From assembly GCF_020595055.1 (NCBI RefSeq), contig NZ_JAJDOO010000017.1, forward strand, positions 1 to 64,000: a DNA stretch of 64,000 bases, in the 5' to 3' direction. This stretch comes from Desulfosporosinus shakirovi (lineage in GTDB: Bacteria > Bacillota > Desulfitobacteriia > Desulfitobacteriales > Desulfitobacteriaceae). This document shows, piece by piece, positions 35,063 through 43,362 of this stretch; position 1 is the stretch's first letter; every line of letters begins with the position of its first letter. The notes under the pieces were generated by a model. The model saw only the letters and a program-made list of their open reading frames with translations, did no database searches and had not been told where the DNA came from. Both the position numbers and the translations under genes were made by a program.

Positions 35063-35486
35063 AGATTCTGAACGAGTAGTATCTCTATTTAAAGCCATTC
35101 ACAAGGTATATCGGGATCATCTCTACAAAAAATCCAGGCAATATGGTTTTACTGGACCTCAAATTGGCTTAATTATGGGTTTGCATAAGAACCCTTTTTC
35201 TACCTTGAATGAGTTGAGTGACTGTTTAGGTCTTTCTAAGAGTACTGTATCTGGAATTGTGGATCGCTTGGTCTGTCAGGGCGTAGTTATTCGAGAAATT
35301 CCTGAAAATAATCGGAGGATTGTGCGTCTTTCCTTATCACCTGAATGGCAAAAAAATAATGCCCTGCATGAGCTGATGAATAAGTACATCTACGACACTT
35401 TAAAGAACGCCAGTGAAGAGGAAATAGAAAAAATTATTTCTGGACTAGAGATCTTACATTCATTAATCAGCAAGGGTGAAACCTAA
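35019..35486 (+). CDS. MarR family transcriptional regulator
   Basis: 155-residue winged helix regulator: 'TGPQIGLIMGLHKNPFSTLNELSDCLGLSKSTVSGIVDRLVCQGVVIREIPENNRRIVRLSL' is a complete MarR DNA-binding domain and wing. It starts inside the last codons of the pump gene with GGGGGAGG in front. MarR regulators of EmrAB operons usually sit first; here it is last, so it would be autoregulated through the promoter at 31692. Confidence 0.9.
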   Translation: MEQNQKLELQQSWSKDSERVVSLFKAIHKVYRDHLYKKSRQYGFTGPQIGLIMGLHKNPFSTLNELSDCLGLSKSTVSGIVDRLVCQGVVIREIPENNRRIVRLSLSPEWQKNNALHELMNKYIYDTLKNASEEEIEKIISGLEILHSLISKGET

Positions 35487-35490
35487 ATTA

Positions 35491-35526
35491 CCGAACGTTC
35501 CATAAATTAATTCAAAAAACGTTCGA
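35491..35526 (+). promoter_or_regulatory. PurBox-like inverted repeat 1
   Basis: CCGAACGTT (35491-35499) and, inverted after 18 bases, AACGTTCGA (35518-35526). The CGAA core and inverted pairing match the PurR operator (PurBox, WWWWCCGAACWWT) known from Bacillus subtilis, where the spacing is 16-17 bases. An identical arrangement precedes the second riboswitch operon. Confidence 0.6.
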
Positions 35527-35534
35527 AAAAATGT

Positions 35535-35563
35535 TTGACCAATCTCTATATTTCTTGTAAAAT
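35535..35563 (+). promoter_or_regulatory. Sigma-A promoter of aminotransferase gene
   Basis: TTGACC (35535-35540), 17-base spacer ending TTTCTTG, TAAAAT (35558-35563). It is closely similar to the promoter at 37420. Confidence 0.75.
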
Positions 35564-35583
35564 ATAATCATGACAAGTGAATA

Positions 35584-35658
35584 TTAGTTCATATAATAGC
35601 AGAGATAAGGTCTGCAAGTTTCTACCGGGCTACCGTAAATCGTCCGACTATGAGCGAA
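35584..35658 (+). ncRNA. Guanine-class purine riboswitch 1
   Basis: Complete purine aptamer. P2 is GCAGA / TCTGC with loop GATAAGG; J2/3 is AAGTTTCTACC; P3 is CGGGC / GTCCG with loop TACCGTAAATC; J3/1 is ACTAT. The specificity position (C74 in the B. subtilis xpt numbering) is C, so the ligand should be guanine, hypoxanthine or xanthine rather than adenine. P1 pairs GTTCA with TGAGC. A hairpin (35684-35719) and a terminator follow. Confidence 0.93.
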
Positions 35659-35754
35659 AGTGTCCTAGGCATTTAGTCCAAGATCACAGATTATATGACT
35701 TGTCAAGAAGGTAATCTGTATTTGGATGATTTCATTGGGTAAATTGCGATCTGC

Positions 35755-35829
35755 AACCCCAAGCTGACAGGTTCTCTCACTCTATCTGAGTAGGATCTGT
35801 TTGCTGGGGTTTTCTTTTATCTACACAAG
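35755..35829 (+). terminator. Riboswitch-controlled terminator 1
   Basis: Long stem AACCCCA...TGACAG with CTGTT...TGGGGTT, then TTCTTTT. In its 5' arm, TTCTCTCA could pair (7 of 8) with TGAGCGAA on the 3' side of aptamer helix P1, and the next bases GACA with TGTC. This is an antiterminator that would be blocked when ligand stabilises P1. Confidence 0.8.
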
Positions 35830-36075
35830 ATCCAGTGTATCACTTTAACCAAGACTTGTTGGTAATAATTCTATGGACGTAGCAACGAAAGGAGGACATC
35901 AGAGAGTCTATAAATCTACAATTATAGTCACGAGGGTTTGTGAATCCATTTACGTACTTATATTTAGAATAATTAAGTTAGGGATATAAGGAACTTGCGA
36001 CGGATGGAGTTTACTCTATCAAAAGTTTAGTTGGATTAGCTATCGAGTATGATGTTAATAAAGGAGTTGGATATT

Positions 36076-37239
36076 TTGCGTAATAAAGAAATGTTACTTG
36101 TCCCAGGACCAACACCAGTTGTGGATGAAATATATGACGCTCTGTCCAGTGAGACAATGGGGCACACAGATCCTCGCTTTGCAAAGATCTTTAAGAATAG
36201 CTTGGATTTAAGTAAGAAATTGTACAACACGGATGGAGAGGTTTTTGTCATTGCAGGTTCAGGGACCTTGGCGATGGAAATGGCTATCATCAATACCGTT
36301 GCCCCAGGAGAAAAGTTGCTAGTCGTAAGCCATGGTTATTTTGGTGATCGCTTTATTCCACTAGCAAAAGTTTTCGGGATACAAGTAGAGACCCTTCAAG
36401 CAGAGTGGGGCCAGCAGATCAGCAAGGAATTAGTAGAAGAAAAGTTGGCCGAGGGTGGTTACAAGGCTGTAACCGTGACTCATGTTGACACCTCAACTGG
36501 AGTAATGGCTAATGTTGAAGAATTAGTTCCGGTTGTAAAAAAAGCAGGAGCGCTTTTTATTCTTGATGGAGTATGTGCTTCTGCTGCCATGGAAGAGGAT
36601 ATGCAAAAAACATACGGTCAGCCAGATTACAAGATAGATGTAGTGTTGACAGGATCTCAGAAGGCGATTGGGGTTCCCCCCGGACTAGGAATTGTAGCCT
36701 TTGGACCGAAAGCGCTAGCTGCCCGTGAAGCAATGCCTTCTGTTATGGGGTATTACACAGATATTAAGAATTGGCTCCCAGTCATGAATGAGCCTGTAAA
36801 ATACTTTGCTACGCCTCCGGTTAACATGATTTATGCCTTCAATAAGGGCATGGAGCTAGTCATGGCAGAAGGTCTGGAGACCCGTTATCGTCGCCATTCA
36901 GTACTGGGACGCGCTATGAGAGCTGCTTTGAAGGTCTATGGCATGAAGCCCTTGGCAGAAGAAGCGGTCGCTGCTCCAACCTTGAGTTGCATTATTTATC
37001 CTGAGGGTCTAAACGACGCGGAGTTCCGATCAAAGTTAGCTTCGAAAGGGGTTATCGTGGCTGGGGCGTTAGCGGCTTTAACTGGGAAGGCTTTCAGGAT
37101 TGGGCACATGGGGAATGCCACTGAAGAAATGTTTGTTAAAGCACTCCAGATTGTTGGAGAGACTCTTCAAGAGATGGGATATACTGCTGATATAGACACA
37201 GCAGTCGATGAGTTTAAAGGAATTTATCATTCGGCCTAA
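36076..37239 (+). CDS. PLP-dependent aminotransferase, PucG/alanine-glyoxylate type
   Basis: Class V aminotransferase of the alanine-glyoxylate / (S)-ureidoglycine-glyoxylate transaminase group. Conserved 'LLVPGPTPV' at the start, 'VTHVDTSTGV' near residue 140, 'DGVCASAAMEEDM' and the PLP lysine in 'VLTGSQKAIGVPPGLG' are present. TTG at 36076 is preferred because AAAGGAG (36060-36066) lies nine bases before it; an ATG at 36049 would have no such site. Its control by a guanine riboswitch and PurBox, and the molybdenum hydroxylase downstream, suggest a step in purine metabolism, for which PucG is the best-known candidate. Confidence 0.85.
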   Translation: MRNKEMLLVPGPTPVVDEIYDALSSETMGHTDPRFAKIFKNSLDLSKKLYNTDGEVFVIAGSGTLAMEMAIINTVAPGEKLLVVSHGYFGDRFIPLAKVFGIQVETLQAEWGQQISKELVEEKLAEGGYKAVTVTHVDTSTGVMANVEELVPVVKKAGALFILDGVCASAAMEEDMQKTYGQPDYKIDVVLTGSQKAIGVPPGLGIVAFGPKALAAREAMPSVMGYYTDIKNWLPVMNEPVKYFATPPVNMIYAFNKGMELVMAEGLETRYRRHSVLGRAMRAALKVYGMKPLAEEAVAAPTLSCIIYPEGLNDAEFRSKLASKGVIVAGALAALTGKAFRIGHMGNATEEMFVKALQIVGETLQEMGYTADIDTAVDEFKGIYHSA

Positions 37240-37292
37240 AGGAAACTTAATAATTGATAACACTAATAGCTAAACATGGACTTCTGTTCTGG

Positions 37293-37330
37293 AAACAAGG
37301 CTGTAAGATTAACTTGCAGCCTTGTTTTTT
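37293..37330 (+). terminator. Rho-independent terminator after aminotransferase
   Basis: Eleven-base stem AAACAAGGCTG / CAGCCTTGTTT (37293-37303, 37317-37327) with a T-run. Confidence 0.9.
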
Positions 37331-37376
37331 AACATACGGAATTGTTGTAAAAAGACTGCTTCAACCTTGATTCTGA

Positions 37377-37412
37377 TCGAACGATATACAAAATAACACT
37401 GTTAATGTTCGG
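37377..37412 (+). promoter_or_regulatory. PurBox-like inverted repeat 2
   Basis: TCGAACGAT (37377-37385) and inverted AATGTTCGG (37404-37412), 18 bases apart, exactly the spacing seen in PurBox-like repeat 1. Confidence 0.6.
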
Positions 37413-37419
37413 AAATGTA

Positions 37420-37448
37420 TTGACCTATGATTAAGTTTCTTGTAGAAT
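37420..37448 (+). promoter_or_regulatory. Sigma-A promoter of molybdenum hydroxylase operon
   Basis: TTGACC (37420-37425), 17-base spacer ending TTTCTTG, TAGAAT (37443-37448). The -35 box, spacer end and distance to the PurBox are shared with the promoter at 35535. Confidence 0.75.
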
Positions 37449-37472
37449 AAACTCTAGGTCAGTAAATGAATA

Positions 37473-37546
37473 GTGTTCATATAGTAGCAGAGATATGGTC
37501 TGCAAGTTTCTACCGGACTGCCGTAAATGGTCCGACTATGAGCGAA
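37473..37546 (+). ncRNA. Guanine-class purine riboswitch 2
   Basis: Second complete aptamer. P2 is GCAGA / TCTGC with loop GATATGG; J2/3 is AAGTTTCTACC; P3 is CGGAC / GTCCG with loop TGCCGTAAATG; J3/1 is ACTAT with the guanine-specifying C. Followed by a hairpin (AGACTTTC / GGAAGTCT, around 37583-37602) and a terminator, the same order as in riboswitch 1. Confidence 0.93.
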
Positions 37547-37637
37547 AGATGTACTAAGGGCAATATGTCAAAAATGTACAGATCCAAAGACTTTCTTTAG
37601 GAAGTCTAAATTTGTTTTTGGATTATACCGCAGGGTC

Positions 37638-37706
37638 AGATCCCAGGCGGGCAGATTTCTCTCACCAATTTGAGTTGAAACCTGTCTGCTTGGGTTTGTT
37701 TTTTCT
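37638..37706 (+). terminator. Riboswitch-controlled terminator 2
   Basis: Stem ATCCCAGGCGGGCAG with CTGTCTGCTTGGGTTT, followed by GTTTTTTC. TTCTCTCA in the loop side again complements TGAGCGAA of aptamer P1 (7 of 8), matching the first leader. Confidence 0.8.
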
Positions 37707-37740
37707 GCAAAAGAATTAGAGTCACTGAGGAGGGGCAAGT

Positions 37741-38544
37741 GTGTTTACTATTCTTGATTTAGTTCAACCAGATAACCTAGCAGAAGCTTATAAGATCTTG
37801 TCTGATAAACGAAATAATACCATTCTTGGAGGCTGTGCTTTTCTGAAAATGGGTAAAAAGCGAATTAATACAGGGATAGACCTGACTAAGCTTAAGCTTA
37901 ATTATATACAGGAAAAGGATGGTTTTATTGAGATTGGGGCTATGACAAGCCTGAGAGACATTGAAACTCATCCACTGTTAAAGGAGCATTATAATGGGGT
38001 GCTTCCACAATCCGTTCGTGACATTATTGGAGTGCAGTTTAGAAACGGCGTGACTGTGGGTGCTTCGGTTTATTCTAAATACGGTTTTTCTGATCTAATC
38101 ACTGCCTTGTTGTCTTTGGACACTGAGGTTGAGTTATTTAAGGCCGGTAGAATGCCTTTGACGGACTTTCTGGCTAAACCTAAGGAAAAGGACCTCATGG
38201 TTAGATTATGGATCAAGAAAAACATGCGTCAAGCATCCTATCTAAGTTTCAGAAACTCTTCCAGCGATTATGCGGTCTTAAATGTGGCGGTCTCTATGTT
38301 GAATAACTGCTGGACGATTGCTGTGGGTGCCAGGCCGAGTAAAGCCGCGATTGCGATAAGTGCTTCTGCGCTGTTATCACTGGAAGGTGCAACATCAGAA
38401 ACAATTGAAGAAGCAGCGAAGAGGACATCCGAAGAGTTATCATTTGGAACGAATACGAGGGGAACAGCAACCTATCGGAAAGCCCTTTGCAGAGCGCTTG
38501 TCAAACGGGGAATAATGGAGGTATTGGCATGCAAATCGAACTAA
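37741..38544 (+). CDS. Molybdenum hydroxylase FAD-binding subunit (XdhB/CoxM type)
   Basis: 267-residue flavin subunit of a xanthine dehydrogenase-family enzyme. 'NNTILGGCAFLKMGKK' near residue 28 resembles the first FAD-binding loop, and 'FRNGVTVGASVYSKYGFSDLITALLSLDTEVEL' near 102 the second. The C-terminal CO_deh_flav_C domain ends the protein. GTG start follows GAGGAGGGG. It overlaps the 2Fe-2S subunit gene by 16 bases. FAD passes electrons to NAD or another acceptor. Confidence 0.85.
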   Translation: MFTILDLVQPDNLAEAYKILSDKRNNTILGGCAFLKMGKKRINTGIDLTKLKLNYIQEKDGFIEIGAMTSLRDIETHPLLKEHYNGVLPQSVRDIIGVQFRNGVTVGASVYSKYGFSDLITALLSLDTEVELFKAGRMPLTDFLAKPKEKDLMVRLWIKKNMRQASYLSFRNSSSDYAVLNVAVSMLNNCWTIAVGARPSKAAIAISASALLSLEGATSETIEEAAKRTSEELSFGTNTRGTATYRKALCRALVKRGIMEVLACKSN

Positions 38545-38978
38545 CGATTAATGATAAAGTTGTTAAATGGGAAGTCGCTAACGATGAGTTTTTAGCGGAT
38601 ACACTCAGATCCCATGGCTTTCTGAGTGTTAAGAAGGCTTGTGATACAAGTTGTTGCGGACTTTGTACTGTCTGGATGGATGGTAAATCGATGCTTTCCT
38701 GTTCTGTCCTTTCTCTGCGGGCACATGGCAAGAAAATCACAACTATAGAAGGATTTCCCAAGGAAGCAGAGGAATTTGCCCAAATACTCAGCGCAGAAGG
38801 GGCTGAACAATGCGGTTTTTGCAGTCCAGGTTTTATCATGAGCGTCTTAGCTATGAAGAATGAGCTGGTTAACCCTACAGAGGAAGAAATTATTCACTAT
38901 TTAACGGGCAATCTATGCCGTTGTACGGGTTATATGGGACAGCTTAGAGCGATAAAGATCTATCTGGGGGTGGCTTAG
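38529..38978 (+). CDS. Molybdenum hydroxylase [2Fe-2S] subunit (XdhC/CoxS type)
   Basis: 149-residue iron-sulfur subunit with two [2Fe-2S] centres. The plant-ferredoxin-type cluster has Cys38, Cys43, Cys46 and Cys58. The second helical-domain cluster is formed by 'CGFCSPG' and 'LCRCTGY'. Normal length for the family. The genes on both sides overlap or abut, giving the order FAD - 2Fe-2S - Mo subunit. Confidence 0.93.
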   Translation: MQIELTINDKVVKWEVANDEFLADTLRSHGFLSVKKACDTSCCGLCTVWMDGKSMLSCSVLSLRAHGKKITTIEGFPKEAEEFAQILSAEGAEQCGFCSPGFIMSVLAMKNELVNPTEEEIIHYLTGNLCRCTGYMGQLRAIKIYLGVA

Positions 38979-38979
38979 A

Positions 38980-41259
38980 ATGGAAAATGTCGGACAAAGC
39001 ATTCGAAAAATAGATGGAATGGCAATTGCCATGGGCAAACCTGTGTATACTGAGGATTTAGCTATGCCTAATGCTTTAGTGGTAAAAATCCTCAGAAGCC
39101 CACACGCTTTTGCCAAGATTACGTCAATAGACATTTCCAAAGCGGAGTCTTTAGAGGGTGTACAATGTGTCCTGACCTTTAAGGATGTCCCGAACGCTCG
39201 ATTTACTTTAGCTGGTCAATCTTATCCTGAACCGTCACCCTACGATCGTCTAATCCTTGATCAGATTGTGCGCTATATAGGGGATGAAGTGGCTATTATA
39301 GCGGCGGTAGACGAAAAAACTGCGCTTTTGGCTATGAAAAGAATTAAGGTTGAATATGAGGTGATGGAGCCTGTTTTAGATTTTGAGCAGGCCATAGGGC
39401 ATCCTTCAGTCGTTCATCCTGAAGAGGACTTAAGCTGTAACTTTGAGATTGGACTGCAAAAGGAAAACAATATCACATCTTCCTCTCATGAAGAAGTTGG
39501 AGATGTTGACGAAGAATTTAAACGTTGTGCTGTGGTGGTAGAGGATGTCTATTATCCACAAGCTCAAGCCCATACTATGATGGAAACCTATCGGGCCTTT
39601 ACCTATCTGGATCATGCAGGGAGGTTAATCGTAGTCAGTTCTACACAGGTCCCCTTTCATATTAAAAGGCAGTTGGCAAGAGCTTTACAGATCCCTGCAA
39701 GTAAGATCAGGGTAATCAAGCCTAGAATCGGTGGTGGATTTGGCGGAAAACAAACCGGGGCAGGGGATGTATTTGCCGGCCTTGTAACTTTGAAAACAGG
39801 AAAACCAGCGATGATCATTTATGATCGAAAAGAAACCTTTAGCGCTACAACAAGCCGTCATGCCATGAGATTAAAGGTTAAGTTAGGTGCAGACCAAGAG
39901 GGCTTTATTAGAGCTATCGATATGCAGGTTTTATCGGACACTGGTGCATATGGAGAGCATGCCCCGACTGTTTTAAGTTGTGTAGGGCATTACACTCTCC
40001 CGCTTTATAATAAAACAAGAGCAGTACGGTTTGACGGGAAGGCCGTATACACTAACAAAATGCCAGCCGGGGCTTTTAGAGGATATGGAGCTACTCAGGG
40101 TACATTTGCCCTGGAATCGACTGTAAATAGGTTAGCTGAACAATTAAAGATGGATCCCACGGAAATTCGCCTTAAAAATATCAGTAAGGTTGGGGAAACT
40201 TTTCTTACCGGGCAGGGAGTCATGTTAGGCAGTTCAACCTTAGATCGCTGTATTGCCAAGGGTAAAGAGCTGATTGGTTGGGAGGAAAAATTCCCGCGTC
40301 GGGTAGTCAGTTACAATAAAGTGAGAGCGGTAGGGATGGCGATCACGATGCAAGGCTCAGGGATTGCTAATATCGGGACGGCCTCGGCTGAAATTCGCTT
40401 AAATGATGATGGGAATTTCACTCTGCTCACTGGGGCTACGGATATGGGAACGGGCTGTGACACGATTCTCAGCCAGATGGCGGCAGAGATCTTAGAAGTT
40501 CCCATGGAGAAGATCATTGTCCATGCCGGAGATACGGATACTTCTCCCTATGACCCAGGGTCTTATGCTTCCAGTACTACCTATGTTGCGGGAGGGGCAG
40601 TAGTAAAGGCTGCAGAAGAGTTGAAAATGAAAATACTAGCACAGAGTGCAGCAATTTTAGGGGTTGGCCCTCAAGACGTCGAATTCGATGGCTTAGCAGT
40701 CCGCACTTTAAGTGGGGATCAAGAAATAAGCTTTGCTAAGCTAGCTGAACTTACCATCCTGGGTACGGGAAAACTTCAGTTAGTGGGTTATGCTACGCAG
40801 GGGTGTGAAGTATCCCCACCGCCATATATTGCAGGGTTTGCTGAAGTAGAAGTTGATCAAGAGACTGGAAAAGTAGACTTAATTGACTATGTGGCAGTCA
40901 TAGATTGCGGTACAGTGATTAACCCAAATCTTGCGCGTATTCAAGCCGAAGGAGGGATTGCTCAAGGAATCGGAATGGCCCTCTATGAACAGGTAAGATA
41001 TGATGAGATAGGAAAGATGGCTACGAACAGTTTTATGCAATATAAAATTCCCAGTCGCAAGGATGTCGGGAAGGTTCGAATAGCCTTTGAAGAAAGCTAC
41101 GAACCCACGGGACCTTTTGGGGCAAAATCAATTGGAGAAGTGGTGGCTAATACTCCGCCGCCTGCCATTTCTCATGCGATTTATAATGCTGTCGGTGTTA
41201 GAGAGAATCATTTGCCGATTACTCCGGAAAAAGTTTTCTTAGGAATGCAGAAACTATAG
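38980..41259 (+). CDS. Molybdenum hydroxylase large subunit, xanthine dehydrogenase-like
   Basis: 759-residue molybdopterin cytosine dinucleotide-binding subunit. Conserved segments include 'PRIGGGFGGKQ', 'MPAGAFRGYGATQGTFALE' and 'TGPFGAKSIGEVVANTPPPAI', whose Glu is the catalytic base. Substrate assignment from motifs is uncertain, as CO, aldehyde, nicotinate and purine hydroxylases share them. The guanine riboswitch and PurBox strongly suggest a purine, so xanthine dehydrogenase is the best call. No XdhC/PaoD-type insertion chaperone or MocA gene is seen nearby. Confidence 0.88.
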   Translation: MENVGQSIRKIDGMAIAMGKPVYTEDLAMPNALVVKILRSPHAFAKITSIDISKAESLEGVQCVLTFKDVPNARFTLAGQSYPEPSPYDRLILDQIVRYIGDEVAIIAAVDEKTALLAMKRIKVEYEVMEPVLDFEQAIGHPSVVHPEEDLSCNFEIGLQKENNITSSSHEEVGDVDEEFKRCAVVVEDVYYPQAQAHTMMETYRAFTYLDHAGRLIVVSSTQVPFHIKRQLARALQIPASKIRVIKPRIGGGFGGKQTGAGDVFAGLVTLKTGKPAMIIYDRKETFSATTSRHAMRLKVKLGADQEGFIRAIDMQVLSDTGAYGEHAPTVLSCVGHYTLPLYNKTRAVRFDGKAVYTNKMPAGAFRGYGATQGTFALESTVNRLAEQLKMDPTEIRLKNISKVGETFLTGQGVMLGSSTLDRCIAKGKELIGWEEKFPRRVVSYNKVRAVGMAITMQGSGIANIGTASAEIRLNDDGNFTLLTGATDMGTGCDTILSQMAAEILEVPMEKIIVHAGDTDTSPYDPGSYASSTTYVAGGAVVKAAEELKMKILAQSAAILGVGPQDVEFDGLAVRTLSGDQEISFAKLAELTILGTGKLQLVGYATQGCEVSPPPYIAGFAEVEVDQETGKVDLIDYVAVIDCGTVINPNLARIQAEGGIAQGIGMALYEQVRYDEIGKMATNSFMQYKIPSRKDVGKVRIAFEESYEPTGPFGAKSIGEVVANTPPPAISHAIYNAVGVRENHLPITPEKVFLGMQKL

Positions 41260-41444
41260 ACCATAAGAGACTGGGGGAAGTTACAACCGCCAGATATAAT
41301 GGAAAAAGAGCATTTTTGATACACAGTGGAGTCTTAGGCCTGCTGAAGTATCTAAAAATGTCCTTTTTTGTTGTTTCTGTCGATTTGCATATCCATAATA
41401 ATGTATACTGTGATAGATAAGATAAGCCGAGAGGTCGTGGTGAA

Positions 41445-41786
41445 ATGACTGAAAATAATACATTTAGCAAAGAACGGCTCGCTTCAAAAACCGTAACTCT
41501 TCCACGTTTGAATCGTTTGAGCCCCTCCCTGGAAAGTACAGCTCTTAAAATCATGGAAGAATCCGGTGAGCTGGCTCAAGCAATTGGTAAACTTAGAGGG
41601 CTCAGTGGAGAGAGCCAGCGGATGAAAGAAGAGGAAGCTATGCAGATGGTGGCTCGAGAATTGGTAGATGTTGCTCAGACAGCAGTAACAATGATGTTTG
41701 TTTTAGAAGAGCAATATGGCATTAATTTGGAAGCGATTTTGAAAGAGCATATAGAAAAACTCCGGTATAAGGGATATTGTGATTAA
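41445..41786 (+). CDS. MazG-like nucleotide pyrophosphohydrolase
   Basis: 113-residue all-alpha protein with the MazG metal-binding pattern: 'KIMEESGELAQAIGK' (ExxE) and 'ARELVDVAQTAVTM' (ExxD). Such single-domain proteins hydrolyse (d)NTPs to monophosphates, often as house-cleaning enzymes. ATG follows GAGGTCGTGGTGAA. It is not in an operon with its neighbours. Confidence 0.8.
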   Translation: MTENNTFSKERLASKTVTLPRLNRLSPSLESTALKIMEESGELAQAIGKLRGLSGESQRMKEEEAMQMVARELVDVAQTAVTMMFVLEEQYGINLEAILKEHIEKLRYKGYCD

Positions 41787-41890
41787 GGGTCTAAGTTTTC
41801 AATCTTTTTTCGGAAGGTAATTTGAGTATTGTTCCGGAATAGTTTTTTTGCTATATAGGAAGAACGAAACCAATGATTTACATTGATTTT

Positions 41891-41919
41891 GTCGCGAAAT
41901 GTTTCGTGTTTTTTCAAGA
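41891..41919 (+). terminator. Possible terminator hairpin
   Basis: CGCGAAA / TTTCGTG with one G-T pair, followed by TTTTTTC. It lies in the 343-base gap after the MazG-like gene; nearby TTCGGAA/TTCCGGAA (41808-41845) may be another weak hairpin. Confidence 0.4.
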
Positions 41920-42002
41920 TAACTTGGCAATATAATTGATTGAAGAAGGTTCATTATTCACCTTTTAAATTGAAATGTGCATAACTGCAATGCAGAAATA
42001 GT

Positions 42003-42034
42003 GGCTGAGATACCATTCTTTCAGCCTTTTTTTG
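42003..42034 (+). terminator. Terminator upstream of degV
   Basis: GGCTGA (42003-42008) / TCAGCC (42021-42026) followed by seven T. It sits ~95 bases before the degV start, so it could be a leader attenuator or end an upstream transcript. No riboswitch class was recognised in front of it. Confidence 0.65.
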
Positions 42035-42129
42035 TTTCAAATAAAATTTCTTTCATAGGAGTGGAGGAATTCATCGGAATTTACCGAATGTTGAAGATAG
42101 ATGGAATGTTATAAAACGGAGGGTTTCTA

Positions 42130-42972
42130 ATGAAAAGGATTGCCCTGGTGACAGATAGTACAGCTGATCTAACGGAAGAAGTTAAAAAGGATTTTGAGAT
42201 TCATGTAATCCCACTTAAAGTAAGGTTTGGGGAGCAGGAGTATTCTGATGGGGAGCTTACAAGTGAAGACTTCTATCGACGTTTAATGGAAGATAAGATA
42301 CTTCCAAAAACATCACAACCAACTCCGGAAGAGTTCAGCTGTTTATACAGTAAGTTGCTAGAGGAATATCAAGAAGTTATCTCCGTGCATATATCTTCTG
42401 CTTTGAGCGGTACATTTAATGCTGCATATCTGGCCAAGGAGAAGTTCAAAGAAAGGATCCACCTTGTAGACTCAAAAACCATTAGCCTGGGTGCAGGACT
42501 AATGGTAATGGAAGTTGCAAGGAATATTAAAGAGGGTCAAGATACCGAATGGATTCTTGAGAACCTTAAGAAGGCCAGAAAAAATATCGAAACGCTTTTC
42601 ACTTTAAATACGTTGGAGTACCTGCAAAAGGGGGGGCGTATCGGGAGGGTTCAAGGTTTCATGGGCTCGCTCTTGAATATTAAGCCAATCATCCGGGTAG
42701 GAGATGACGGGGTATATCAAACTTATGGAAAAGCGCATAGTCAGAAGAAGGCGTTAGATAGTGTTATTCAGGCTTATCAAGACGTAACTAAAGGCAGGAA
42801 ACCAATCCGATTGGTAGTAGCTCACGGTGCTGCACATAAGGCTGGAACATATCTGAAGGAAGCGTTAGAATATGCCTTTCAACTTCAGACAACGGTTTTT
42901 ACTCAGGTGGGGCCAGTTATAGGGGTGCACACTGGGCCGGGAACGGTGGGAGCCGCTATTCAGTTTGAGTGA
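42130..42972 (+). CDS. DegV family fatty-acid-binding protein
   Basis: 280-residue EDD-fold protein. 'VTDSTADLTEE' at residue 7, 'TSQPTPEEF' near 60 and 'VHISSALSGTFNAA' near 88 are the lipid-binding signatures. DegV/FakB proteins present fatty acids to the FakA kinase for phospholipid synthesis; no FakA is adjacent here. AACGGAGG upstream of the ATG. Confidence 0.92.
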   Translation: MKRIALVTDSTADLTEEVKKDFEIHVIPLKVRFGEQEYSDGELTSEDFYRRLMEDKILPKTSQPTPEEFSCLYSKLLEEYQEVISVHISSALSGTFNAAYLAKEKFKERIHLVDSKTISLGAGLMVMEVARNIKEGQDTEWILENLKKARKNIETLFTLNTLEYLQKGGRIGRVQGFMGSLLNIKPIIRVGDDGVYQTYGKAHSQKKALDSVIQAYQDVTKGRKPIRLVVAHGAAHKAGTYLKEALEYAFQLQTTVFTQVGPVIGVHTGPGTVGAAIQFE

Positions 42973-42978
42973 AAAACT

Positions 42979-43014
42979 AAGAACCCATGGGATAAAATCT
43001 CAAGGGTTCTTTTC
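42979..43014 (+). terminator. Rho-independent terminator after degV
   Basis: AAGAACCC / GGGTTCTT (42979-42986, 43004-43011) followed by TTTC. Confidence 0.75.
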
Positions 43015-43189
43015 ATACTAATCAGTTGGCGCTAGATAAGTTTTATTTATGATACTATTTAAAAATCCTTGGCAATATAATTTAGGAAGAGAATACTTTA
43101 AACAATGATAATAAGCTTGGAATTGAGTAGATTGGCCTTGGCATATAATTAACTAATATATTGTTCGTTGGAAGGGTGAGTGCTACATA

Positions 43190-43354
43190 ATGGGCTATTT
43201 GACACTGACATTAGCGATGGTAATTATAGTATCGGTGGGTTTTTGGTCAAGAAACCGTCGTCTCAAATCAGAGAAGAGACAAAAACAAAGTGTACCCAAA
43301 GTCTATCCTTTATCAAGAACAAAGAGCCAGACTAAACTGCGTAGAATCAAATAG
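43190..43354 (+). CDS. Small membrane protein, 54 aa
   Basis: One N-terminal transmembrane helix ('LTLTLAMVIIVSVGFW') followed by a very basic cytoplasmic tail rich in Arg and Lys. ATG preceded by GAAGGGTGAG. No family recognised; the topology (inside-positive tail) is typical of small membrane regulators. Converges with the acyl-CoA dehydrogenase gene 8 bases downstream. Confidence 0.5.
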   Translation: MGYLTLTLAMVIIVSVGFWSRNRRLKSEKRQKQSVPKVYPLSRTKSQTKLRRIK

Positions 43355-43362
43355 GGTTAAGC

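Noticed and set aside
42003-42129. Possible riboswitch in front of degV
   Set aside because: Only a terminator hairpin is evident; no conserved core of TPP, SAM, FMN, cobalamin or other classes was recognised.
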